This document shows, piece by piece, positions 25,651-36,989 of a stretch of 64,000 bases of DNA. The translations under genes and the position numbers were made by a program. The DNA comes from Plantago elongata (taxonomy: Eukaryota; Streptophyta; Magnoliopsida; Lamiales; Plantaginaceae): the NCBI GenBank assembly GCA_036897095.1, contig JAYMSP010000053.1, positions 36,774-100,773 of the forward strand. The letters are read 5' to 3'. Under the pieces are notes generated by a model. It was not told the DNA's origin and made no database searches. It saw only the letters and a list, made by a program, of their open reading frames with translations. The first letter of the stretch is position 1, and every line of letters begins with the position of its first letter.

Positions 25651-26405
25651 GCTCGGCCTCGGCTCGATAAGCTATTTTGAGCCGAGCTCGAATTCATACT
25701 TATTTTGTTATCGAGTCGAGCTTTAGCTCGTTACATGTTATTCGAACTCGAGCACAAGCTCGTTACATGTTACTCGAACTCGAGCTCGTTTTTGTTCACG
25801 AGCCGAGCTCGATTGAGTTCGAACTCGAGTATTAAAACACTCGATTCGGCTTGAAAAACAACGATACGGAAAATACTCACCTATATCATATTTATAATTA
25901 ATTTTATCACAATCTTCAATTAATTTTGCCATTTAACATGCATAATTCTTGTCCGGTCAAGCACTTACAATTAATCTATGCTTTTGCAGTTAAGAGTTAC
26001 TTAATTATTTGGTGTTTTAAAAGTTGTCCATGGACTAAAGTTGCAAAATGACAAACAACAATGCTTGCACTTCCAGTTACACTAAGGTATATTGGGTCTT
26101 TATGAACAGTAGTAATTTTATTATTGAAAATGACATATTTGAACAAGGGAATAAAAACAAAACTTATGATTTGTAATGTTGTATTCGAAAGGAGACAAGT
26201 ATATGAGACTTAATTATAAGTCGACACAAATGTAAATTGTAAAGAGAATTGCAGCCGTTAGATGCCTCCCTCAACCTACAGTAACTCGTCAATGTCATTC
26301 CAGATTCTTGTTTCGTGTTTTCTTGGATATTTATTACATTACACGCCACTACACTTATAATTTTTATCAAATAATAAGATGTTTCACCTCAAATTAATAA
26401 GTTAT

Positions 26406-26483
26406 GGTACGAATCATCTTTTAATCGTTTAAAAATATATATAAAGTTCGGGGGTTCGAATCACCCTTTAGTCGTTTAAAAAA
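26406..26483 (+). repeat. Two tandem tRNA-retroposon tail copies
   Basis: GGTACGAATCATCTTTTAAT..GTTTAAAAA at 26406-26435 and GGTTCGAATCACCCTTTAGT..GTTTAAAAAA at 26452-26483 are diverged copies spaced about 46 bp apart. Both match the B box and A-tail junction of the retroposon in the omega-amidase intron. Confidence 0.5.
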
Positions 26484-29400
26484 GATATTAAATGAGATGG
26501 TTAGAATTAGATTTGGGAGGATATTTAGTTGATTAAAAAAGTAATACTTCGGGACGGAGAGAGTAGAAGTAATGCATTTTCTTAGTTATTGGAGTCTAGG
26601 AGTCGCACACGCCGGCTGAATCCCACAAGTTCGGAGTTGTGTTCTTACCTTCTGATTTGAATGCATCGCACTATATGTAACTTTACATATATCGCTCACG
26701 TGGTTTTAGAATTCGTTCAAATGATAACGATTATGAATGTTCCATACAAAATAAAAGCTACAAAGGGAGAGTGGCTGTGGATTTATAGCATGGCCTTACA
26801 TTTGAAAATTTCAACCCTAGATAACACTTCATTAATTTTTACAGTGGAGTTCACTACTACATATCATACGAAACTAAATCCGCCAAACCCATGCGTCCTC
26901 CAATTCGTAAGTCATAACTACTCCATACATGTAAATGAGAGTACAAATTATCATAACCTAATTACATAAATTTTCTTCAATGCTCATAATTGTGTAGTAG
27001 GATATGACTATCTCAGTACAAGCTAGATGCGGACGGTCTCATTTAGGTTGAATTATGGCTTTCGAAATAAAGTACATGGGGCATAGAATCAAGATTGTTA
27101 TTAATAATGTGGCTAGCTAGCTAGTTAATTAAAATAATTATTAACATGATACACATCAATTTTTTAAGTTTGCAACCAGAATATGACCCGTATAATCAAA
27201 CCTAAATTTGGTCCCGTTATTTAATTAACGAAGGACTTTTTCTTGTAAACTTCAAATTGGTACAATTGGTCAGTTAATCACCTATAAAATGACAAGATTT
27301 ATAGCTAGCCTGGAGGTGCAGTTATAAAACGCAACTCTTACAGAAATCTATCTTATCTTATAAATGTACATGTGTTCTAATTGTATATGGTTATGGTGTA
27401 TGATTATATGATTCATATCTTTAGATTTTGAGATAATCATGCCAATAAACAAATACAATGTGATTCTGTTTTACATTTATTCTTTTAAAAAGGCACCAAA
27501 ACCGAATTAAATTGGTTATTATCCATAAATTAAATAAGAGCATGTGTTATTTCTGCATAAATTATTTAGAAACCGTCTCTAAAAAACCTTCTTCAACATA
27601 TGAATATTCAAATAAAACATTAACAACAAAATGCATGTACATTTTAACGTCATAATTTGTTGGAAAATTACTACTTATTTTTATAATTAATGTGTGAAAA
27701 TAGGATCTTATGTATGTGTAAAGATATGTTGTCCTGTCTTGTCCATGTTCGTTTGTCATAAATTACGTACTACCTCTACGTATCACTACTCATTAGAAGT
27801 TAAAAATTAGAGCAGTATCAAATGATTAGTAGTAACAAGAAATACATATTATAGTTAATGGGCAATGATCTGTAAACTAATCCAAGATCAATAGACGTGC
27901 ATAGCTCTTTCTATATAATATTCGTTTGCATAAGATCATTCATTTAAAGTTAATTTGTGAAGGTTCTGTGTACGTGACTTGTAATTAGTTTAATCCAATT
28001 ATATTAGCAAGTTATGATTTATATATGCATGTAGCTAGGTTTCTAATGATTTTTATTTGGACACTGGAATCATTCATAATTCATTCATAAGGTAGGTGAT
28101 GACTGATGATAATTGTGGATCATTAACAATGCATTATTTGGTGTACCTTTCAAAGTATATATTGTATATAATTTATAGACATAATAATACTGTAGAGATT
28201 CATATAACCTATCTATCCATCCATCTACATGCACTGCCATTAAATATAAGTTATTATATACTTTGTTAATTTATTATTTATGCATAGAGAAACTTGATAA
28301 TAGAGTTCAAGTAAAGTTATGTTCATTCGTCTGAAAATCATTCAGTTCAGTTTAAATGCATTCAGTTTAATTCTGTTTTATTATATTTTATTCTCATATT
28401 ATATTTAATCAGTTTAGATAATTACACTCAAAGTGAATAAAGTCTTTGTTATTAAAATAACGATTGATGTATTGAATGCAACATGTTAACATCATATTTG
28501 TGTCTGGGGATGATCAAGAATCTTGAGAGCTTTTCTTAAAAATCTGATAGACATGCTACCTATTGATTTTTGGGTTAAAAGTGACCATACTAATTCCACC
28601 AAATGGTTTATGCTCAATATTAACTTGGTAATTGGTAAAATTGATCAGAAAGACTAGGCCTAAAGGCTTCGAAATTAGCAAGTGATGTTATGTAGTTCTC
28701 CTTGTCCACAAAGAATAAAATGAAATAAAGTTTGATTTGTTTTATAGCAGTTGTAGTTGAGATCCCTAGATGATCGAGATTATGATGTGAGACTATGACT
28801 AGTCTAGTCCAAGCCCCAAAGAATTGTTCAATAGTATAAACTTTAATACTTACAAAGAAACAATGAAAATAAAGCAAAAGGAAACATGTTAGATTTATTT
28901 TGCAACAAAAGAGATAAAAGGAAGACTATCTACAATACCGAATTCCATCAATGCTTTTCAGTGAAACTAAAAGTACAAATCAAACATTAAAAGGAGATTA
29001 ACAATGTACAACACTTTGAACAACTTTTGGGTGTGCCCAGCACAATTGAAGGCCCAGTTATATAGAATATACCGGATTTGCTGGCCACTGCTCTTATATT
29101 AGGCCCATCTTACAAATTATATTGGGCTTTTGATCAGATTGGTCCAACCAACAAACGCTGAATTTTGTTCCAAATCTAATGTACGTACTCTTTCACGTTT
29201 CGCCCTCGACCGTCCAGCATGACATTGACAACATCGTCAAACCTTGTCACTTATGTAACAAGTCAATAAATCTTGTCATTATCGTTTCTCAATTAAATAT
29301 ACTACAAGCTAAATATACTACAAGCATGATCGAGAAGTCTGGAAATTTATTACTCCTCCACTACTTAGTAATGAGTTCGATGATATATCATACCGAGGAA

Positions 29401-30818
29401 TATGAGTTTAATTAACGAGAAGCCTTTTTAAATTGTATTGTACTTTATGTTTCAACCACTACCAAGCGTGAAAATGTTATAAATAGTGTGCGTGAATATA
29501 TTATAAATAGTGTGATTGGGATGTTTCCGATTAGAGATAATTACAAATTAATGTAATTTTTAAAAACTTCTCACACTTTAGTGTTATGTGAAAAAATTTC
29601 TACAAATTAGTCATATTTGGTGCATTTGAAATAAAATACACAAAATTGATAAAATCTATTTCATATTTATAGAAGATTAAGTAAACACGTTCACATGTCC
29701 GTTGAAACAAATTAAACAAGCATCTGCTAATTGATACAAGCATCATTGTCAAAGTAATTAATCTTCTAGGTTTCTACACTTTTAATTGTCAGATTCTTTT
29801 ACTAATTAGTATGCTGATTGCTTCGTTTTGCATGATTATATTATATAAGGCTTATAATATAATGTTAAAATTATGTATACCATATTAATATGATGCTTGA
29901 TGAATGATGTTTGCAGTTCTAATATAGTGTTTGTTTCTCATTTAATGTTTTGAATTATACGGTGCTTGTAATGTAATGTTGATTGATTTTTGCAGTATGT
30001 TTGTTTCCTATTGATGATGTCTGTAATATAATGTTAAATGATGATTATAATTAAATTAAAAAAAAAGATGTTTGAAAATAGATTAAAATAAACTATAGAT
30101 CAAAATAAATTAAAAAAAGATAACTTGACTAAATGATACTTGATTATTTTAATGATGCTTGCATAATCTTATTTTATTTACTATTTTAAAGTAATTAAAT
30201 CTAAACAGAATTTAATTAGTTAATTGTAGATTTTTTTAATTATTAAATATACTATATTTAGTATTTAATTTGAAGATATATTTAAAATTGAACATATAAA
30301 TATTAATTTGTAAGAAATCTTTTATGTACCACTTAGAAAAGATTTAAGGATAATATTAATTTGTAATTGGAACTTTGAATGATTTCATGACTTATGTATT
30401 ATTTAAACTCTGTCGCATGTCGGAACATCCAGATCGTGGAATGCTAGAATCACTAAACCGGAAGTTCGGAACAACCCTTCCTGATCAGCAGGTTTAGATT
30501 CACTTACACCTACCTATCAGATAAACAGGTTTAGATACCACCTGAAAAATTAAGAAAACAACCAATGACTTGACAGCGGACAGAACAAACAGAAAAGCCT
30601 TAAAATCAAATTGAAGTTAAATTATTGTCCCTAATTACTCCAACAATCCGATTGAAATAGTATCATAAGCTATATTTGTTTGTAATTAACGAAGAAATTG
30701 ATCAGAAACCTTGGGAAGTCCGCCCAAAGTGTCCCATAACAAGGTTGGCAAATTTGGCTTAAAATATATATGCCTCAATAGGCAATTCTCTCCATCCAAA
30801 ACCGATTAGATTTCGAAA

Positions 30819-32694
30819 ATGGATGCTAATGAAACAACCTTAGATAACAAAAGCACCCTACGAAGCTCTCCAAGCCCCAGCAAACGGAAGAAGGCTGCAT
30901 CGAAGGCTGCTCGTCGAGGCTTTTGTAAGCGGTTCAGTGATTGCCTAGTCATGGGTCCTGCGGCTTCAGACCAGCATCCAGCCGAGCCTAATCAACTCAT
31001 GAGGAAGGTATAAACATTGCACGCGTTTGAAATGCACGTGACACGGAATGCATATTACTAACATTTGTAGCATTCAGAATTAGAGAGTAAAAATGCAGAA
31101 CATTATATGTTTTATAATGATAGATTAATAGGGTTAAATCCACTAAAAATATTGATAACTTATAAAGATTTTTATGTGGTACCAACTCGATTGCGATTTT
31201 ATCAATTTATAGAGGTTGTAATGTATTATTGGCTTATAAGTGAAGGATGAAGTAGACAAGGAACTGCAGCTGGAGAAAGAGTTGAAGGGCATGTACAGGA
31301 TGAGACTAGAAAGAACACAAGGATTCCTAAAATACTGTCTTCAAGTAGCACAAGATAATGGCTTCTTGGATCTCATACTAAACAACAAGGACAAAGACCA
31401 TGATCAGCTCTCATTTTCAACTACAATAACTCGGTCCAGTATCAGTCCTCCCAGCCCGTATCCGGCACACTTCCATCCGGATCTTGGTGCTCTCCAACAC
31501 CTAGCCAAGATGAATGGATGGTACATTGACCCTCAAGAGGTTGGTTTTTTATACTACATTGAGTTCAGGTCAACTTGTTATATTTGCTAGAGAACCTAGT
31601 AATACCATGAACGAATTACATCTTAATTAGAACTGAAACTCGTAGTCTTAATTGGAATTTTTGACATTTTAACTAAGTTGGAGAGCCATAAATGAACAGA
31701 TCGAGATTGAACATTTATCGGCTCAAGGAAGCACCGCGGACATATACAAGGGGAAATGGAGAGGGCTTGATGTAGCGATCAAGTGCATGTTCCCTGATTT
31801 CTTCCATTCAAACGAAAATGGAATAAGCTTCTTTGCTCAAGAAGTCGAGACACTCTCCAGGCAACGCCATCCCTTCGTGTTGCACCTCATGGGAGTGAGC
31901 CTTGATCCACCCGAAAACTGTTGGATAGTGACCGAGTTCTTAAGCTCTAATCTCAAGAATTGGCTTCATGGTCCTGGCAAAAGGCAGAAAGAAAGAACAA
32001 TCCCTCTTGCATCTTTAAAGGATAGAGTAGCCATGGCATTGGAGATTTCTCAAGCAATGCAGTATCTTCATGAAAGCAAGCCCAAAATTCTTCACCGCGA
32101 CTTAAAGCCTAGTAACATTTTCTTGGACGATGCTTTACATGTGAGAGTAGCCGATTTTGGGCATGCCCGGTACTTGACTGATGGAGAAAAGGCCCTAACT
32201 GGGGAAACAGGTTGAGACAATCTCGTCTAAAACTTTGAACTTATAAATAACTAATCTTATAAATATTACAATGCGCTCATTTAGGTACATATGTTTACAT
32301 GGCGCCTGAGGTGATCAAATGCGCCCCATATGACGAAAAATGTGATGTCTATAGTTTTGGTGTCATCATGAACGAGCTAGTCACTGGTGAATATCCATAC
32401 ATTGATACAGAGTATGGCCCTTCAAAGGTTAGTAGTACTTTTTTTTACTTAGACCTATATAAACATGCCGCGATAATTTTCACACATTTATATCACAATG
32501 TACATAAGCAGGTGGCGCTAGAAGTCGCGGAGAATGGACTAAGGCCATCGGCGGGCAATCCTGAGGAGGAAATGAAAGATCTAACAGAGCTGATAAAGCA
32601 GTCATGGGATCAAGAACCTGCAACAAGGCCAACATTTGCCCAAATTACAACCAGTTTAAGAACTGTCATGAAGAGATTCAGTCCTGAATTGTAG
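30819..32694 (+). CDS. TKL/Raf-like protein kinase
   Basis: Five exons: 30819-31007, 31246-31539, 31700-32210, 32285-32427 and 32512-32694. They join to 439 aa. The N terminus is basic and Ser-rich (RSSPSPSKRKKAASKAARRG). A helical region of about 100 residues (DEVDKELQLEKELKGMYR) follows, and the kinase domain begins near residue 164. Seen residues are Lys189 (VAIK), the catalytic loop HRDLKPSN (His293, Asp295), DFG-type Asp313 (ADFGHAR) and VYMAPEV. The order HRDLKPSN plus the Raf-like features place it in the tyrosine-kinase-like group with Ser/Thr specificity. The glycine loop, AQGSTADIYKG, keeps only the central glycine of GxGxxG, but the other catalytic residues are intact. The exon 2 acceptor was set at 31245/31246, because the AG three bases upstream of TGA would introduce a stop. 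Substrate and pathway are not deducible. Confidence 0.88.
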
Positions 32695-34054
32695 ATTTTA
32701 ATTCTAGCTCACTTTGTATACTAGATTATAAGTTACTTATAACATAACTCTGGTATGATGTAGCTCAAAATCAATGAGCACTTTAGACTTAGAAGTAGTA
32801 TCTATATGAATTTACGTTAATCATATTTCATCTTTAATTTTTCCTTAACGGGACTTGCTACACCATCATCAGCGTATGATGACTCAAATATATAAGAATC
32901 GTCTGTAAGATTTTGTGATTTTCGGATAGAGAATGAGACCGAAGAATAGACTTAATGAAGATCCATGGATAACGTTTTGTAGATACACCTGATCCATTTA
33001 ATATAAAACGGTTTTTTTTATCCAAAAAACTCAAATGAAATTGAAAATTGAAGTAGTTTTATATATTGATGGGTATCTCAATCTTTCACTCTGGAGTTGT
33101 AGTAATGGAAAATGTAGTTTAATTTTGTTATATATTTTTAAAATATCACAAATGAAATGAATTGATATTAATTAAATTAAACTAAATTGAAGTGAAAAAC
33201 TTTTAATTGAATGAAACATACATTCAAAGGGGGTAGCCGACCCATCCCCATCCACATAAATCTTTATAAGCAAGGGTGTAGGTCCATATTCATATCTGTT
33301 GACTGTACGTTGTAGCATCTACACTAAGGCACCATTTGGTATGATCACCATTTAAATCATGACAATTAAATTATGACCATTCAGAACTAATAAAAGTGGT
33401 CATGTTGTAGATGGTTAAATTATAGGCTATAGCAAGCTAAGAATACTTCGTTTGTTTCGGGTCATAGATCTGGCAAGAGTGTTCTTATTCCACTATTCAT
33501 GGTTATTTATGGACAAAATCATGCTTAAGATTGTTCTTATTCCACCATTCATGGTTGTTTATGGACAAAATCATGCTTATGCGTTTGTTTCAAAAATGGT
33601 TAGATGGTTATAATTCACTGTACATGGATGGTGACACCTCTAAATTTGGGCCATTAACACCATTTGGCTAACCAGAAACGGATGGGCCTTGTTGTCGTTA
33701 AGGCTTCATCTGTTGTTGGGCTATAGTTTATTGCAACTGCAAAATAGTTGGACACACACGATCCAAATGTGCTAGGCTAAAATGGCTTTTTGATGTACTA
33801 GATGATGAGCTTATGTTTACTAAGCAGATCACAATTGTCGATATTTTGACATGATAGGATCAGTTGAGTGCAACAGTTAGTATTCATCCTGAATTTCTCC
33901 CTATAATATTTGCAAATGCAAAATGCCATATCTAATGAATTTTTAACACTTGACCTTAAAACCTTGTAGATTAACACAAATACAAAATACTATTAGTAAT
34001 AAAGTTTAGATGTTGAGGTTCGAAATGCAAAAATAAACTTTGAATTCCTTAAAA
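32695..34054. other. Spacer with short tandem repeat and transposon debris
   Basis: Contains the kinase 3' flank, a possible transposon end (GGCACCATTTGGTATGATCA, near 33340), a two-copy tandem repeat at 33481-33579 and sequence leading into the transposase remnant. I see no gene. Confidence 0.5.
33481..33579. repeat. Two-copy tandem repeat, 52-bp period
   Basis: A 47-bp unit beginning GTTCTTATTCCACTATTCAT at 33481 recurs at 33533 with two substitutions, separated by five bases. Confidence 0.85.
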
Positions 34055-35077
34055 TCATCCCTGAACAGGTAGTGGATATTCACCCGCTACTTTGCAAACC
34101 AAAAATCTTTTTTTCAACACTCCAAAACAACGTCCAATAACATTCAAACCTTGCAATGGACCATGTTGAAGAACTCTCTTAGGTTTTATGGAATCTGTCC
34201 ACCTACGCTGCCCATTGCTTGAAGTGATATCTAGTCTACGTATATGGGGTAACAAAACACCTACCATTTGTGTACCCATTGTCGCACAAATATATTGGCA
34301 TGTGATAATTAAATACACGAAAAATCCAAGTTAATTCACATGGTACATAGGTATTATGAAACCGCCACACCCATGAAATATTATTGAAAATTACTAACTC
34401 ATATTGTCATGTATACGAAGACCACAAGGCCTTGCAAGTGCATTCCTTAAAACCCGACTATCGGACGATGACCCTTCCCATCCACTCAAGACATATCTGA
34501 AGTTCATGTCACGATTTACGTCGGCCAAAACATTGACTGTGATATCACTCTTCCTCGAATTATAAGGGCCTTGTTTGGCTTTGAGAATTGTTACAGGGAT
34601 ATATGTGTCTTTAAGGCTCCTAGACACCCCTATATTAAGCCCAACATTGTGGTCTGCTTATTAAGAGCATTTTTAAATTACGACAACTAATAACAGTATG
34701 TAATATCTACCTGAAAATAGTTCCACCTATCATCCGCATTTTCAGCATTCACCGGTTCCGTGTCAGCAAGAAATGACTTGTGTTGGAGAAGAACGGCCTT
34801 AAGCACATCTTCAAAATATATGCTAATAGTCTCGCCGGATAAAAACATACTTAGAATTAGTATTCTTTTCATTGCTTGCAATGATGCATAAGAATATTCC
34901 TATTTGTTCTTTTACACTCACATGCCTCCCCTGAACCAACCCACCTCTCATTTTCAGAATGGTGAACAACCTTTTGAAGCAGTTAAGGTCCATTCTTATC
35001 TTGTTTAGACATGATCCATCGTGCTCCTTAAAGAGACGGAAGTTTTGGTGAAGGATGTATGGCCGCCTGTCTATCAT
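34055..35077 (-). pseudogene. Decayed PIF/Harbinger (ALP1-like) transposase
   Basis: Minus-strand blocks in different frames follow the order of a plant PIF/Harbinger DDE transposase. First comes an N-terminal region with LNCFKRLFTILKMRGGLV and VSVKEQIGIFLCIIA (34823-35077). Next is the first catalytic region KDTYIPV with NSRKSDITVNVLADVNRDM and YVLSGWEGSSSDSRVLR (34394-34627). The C-terminal block GLNVIGRCFGVLKKRF is at 34055-34318. Stops and frameshifts separate the blocks. The usual DGTYIPV is altered to KDTYIPV, and the catalytic Glu of NVIERCFG is Gly, so the element is inactive. It could be an ALP1-like domesticated gene that died, but transposon origin is simpler. Element ends were not securely located. 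Confidence 0.8.
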
Positions 35078-36689
35078 ACTTCAATTTGCTACCAGCAACT
35101 TGCAGAACCGTGCGGAAGAACTTCCAATTAACTTCTGTACCCATCATAGCAAGGCTAATGCACATCTCAACACTCATTTGACTAGGTTTTACAAGGGAAA
35201 GCATCTTCTGTTTTTGTTCAAACTAAAGTTGTTGTCTTTCTTGCAAATTCATTGTCCTTATCAAACTTGGTTCAAAACCTAAGTTACAAAAGCTATCATT
35301 AATCACTTATTAAGCATTAGGTGTCACCAAACACAACTCATTCAATGTTTGCCACAAAAAGTAGGACAACAACCATCATATAGGAAAACTTTGAACAAAA
35401 ACATTCTCATCAAGGACCAACATGTACTGACGATATATAGGTGTTCAATTTTAACAATAAGAAAGCAGAGTCAAACATCTAGCAGTAAGCTTCAGCATAA
35501 ACAAATAATCAATAATACAATCAATAATAATTAAATACAGAACGGACAAAACAATAAATACTTTCACATCCAAACTCTCATCTTCTAATGTTAATTATTC
35601 AAATACCAACCATTGATTACAAAATGTACCTTCGAGATGTGAATTGACAACTAGACGGATCTAACTGGAATTCTCAAAGCTCCAAATTCTAGGAAACATA
35701 GATACAATTACAATACCAACCCAGTTAATATGGATGATCGAGGATCAATGGTATGACTGAAGAGATTGATCTGAAAACGCAAATACAAATCATACCAGTG
35801 ACCTAATCGAGAACTCCATGGATATTTGGGTGGCGCGATTGTACAGTGATTCTATGATGATATTTATAGGGTGAAATTTGACCTAATGTGATGATGAAGG
35901 ACAAAGGATATATTAATAAATCGAGCCAGGACGATGACTCATCTGATGGTCACAAGTAAACAGCTCCGCCTTTAGCAAGCAGAAGGTCGTTGTCGGCTTT
36001 TGAAGCGTCCATCATTTTAAGATTATAACCGGCTAACCACTTGGCCAGTTTCACGTGCTACGGCATTATTTGCTGCTTCGAGTTCGAAATTCTCAAACCT
36101 AAATATGAATATTTATAATTTTGCGATAATATCAGTTAAATACCACCCAAATTTATACCAATGCATCCTCAGCGAAAAATACAAGATACGTTCAGACAAA
36201 AAATAATTTGACATCTGAAATTCTGAATGCGAAGCTGGATTCCACTATTATAGTGTAGTTACTATATCTCATTTCTCTTTCAAGAAACCAAGAAAAGTAA
36301 ATTCAACAAACACTTTACCGCTTTGGGTGGTCATGAAATCTAGTAATTTATTAATTAATCATTTACTACCATTGCATTTCACTTTAAATTCCTGAACGCT
36401 TAATCCACATTTTATATACCACCATCTGTTCTCACTTCCCTCTGAACTTCATCTGAATCTATCTAGTAAGTCGCTCTTGATAATCTTGTTTAATATACTA
36501 CTTTAATTAAGCATCAAACAGTTTACTTATGTTAATATTTTATTCAGTTTAATATTAATTAATTAATTAGGGAATTTCAAGACTAGAAAGAAGGATTGAA
36601 GTATCACCTTTTTACTGGTGTTCCTTTCTTTTTTTTCTTGCTTGCTTGCTAGATTTTTCTCCGAAGTTCTCCGCGTTAAGCGGCTGTTC
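35078..36689. other. Transposon-flanking spacer and upstream region of the MSL10-like gene
   Basis: AT-rich sequence with no supported gene. The part up to about 35850 may still belong to the Harbinger-like element. The part near 36400-36690 probably contains the MSL10-like promoter and first untranslated exon. Confidence 0.4.
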
Positions 36690-36981
36690 TCTGGTAAGTC
36701 TTCCTTAACTAGATTGGAATTCATTGGATCAATGAAGGGTTTTTTTTTTTTTTTTTAAGTTGTGTAATAAATGCAACTCTCCTTGTCTGATTCTAGTCTT
36801 CTCTGTTGTTTTATTAAAAAGTAATAGAAAAATTGCAACTCGTATTTTTATGTTTATGTTGATGTCTCTATTACTTAAAGACTCAAATTTTAGATGTTGC
36901 TATGTCATTCTTGGGTGGTCCTTTTTAGGCCTTACTGATTGAGTGAGTGATTGTTGTTGATTTTGAGCTGATTTTTTGTTA
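36690..36981 (+). other. Probable 5' UTR intron of the MSL10-like gene
   Basis: A canonical donor (CTG|GTAAGT at about 36691) and an acceptor (TTTTTTGTTAG, ending near 36981) enclose a T-rich intron immediately upstream of the ATG at 36990. It includes a long T run near 36740. Leader introns are common in plant genes; this one is inferred from sequence only. Confidence 0.5.
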
Positions 36982-36989
36982 GGTTTTGA

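Larger units (their letters stand above)
24450..30818. other. Gene-poor spacer
   Basis: About 6.4 kb of AT-rich DNA. It holds a CTCGAG-rich repeat around 25490-25830 with a small hAT-like insert (25526-25650), two tRNA-tail-like copies (26406-26483) and a Stowaway-like end fragment (GGGACGGAGAGAGTA, about 26551-26566). Open frames are short and show no family resemblance. Confidence 0.6.
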
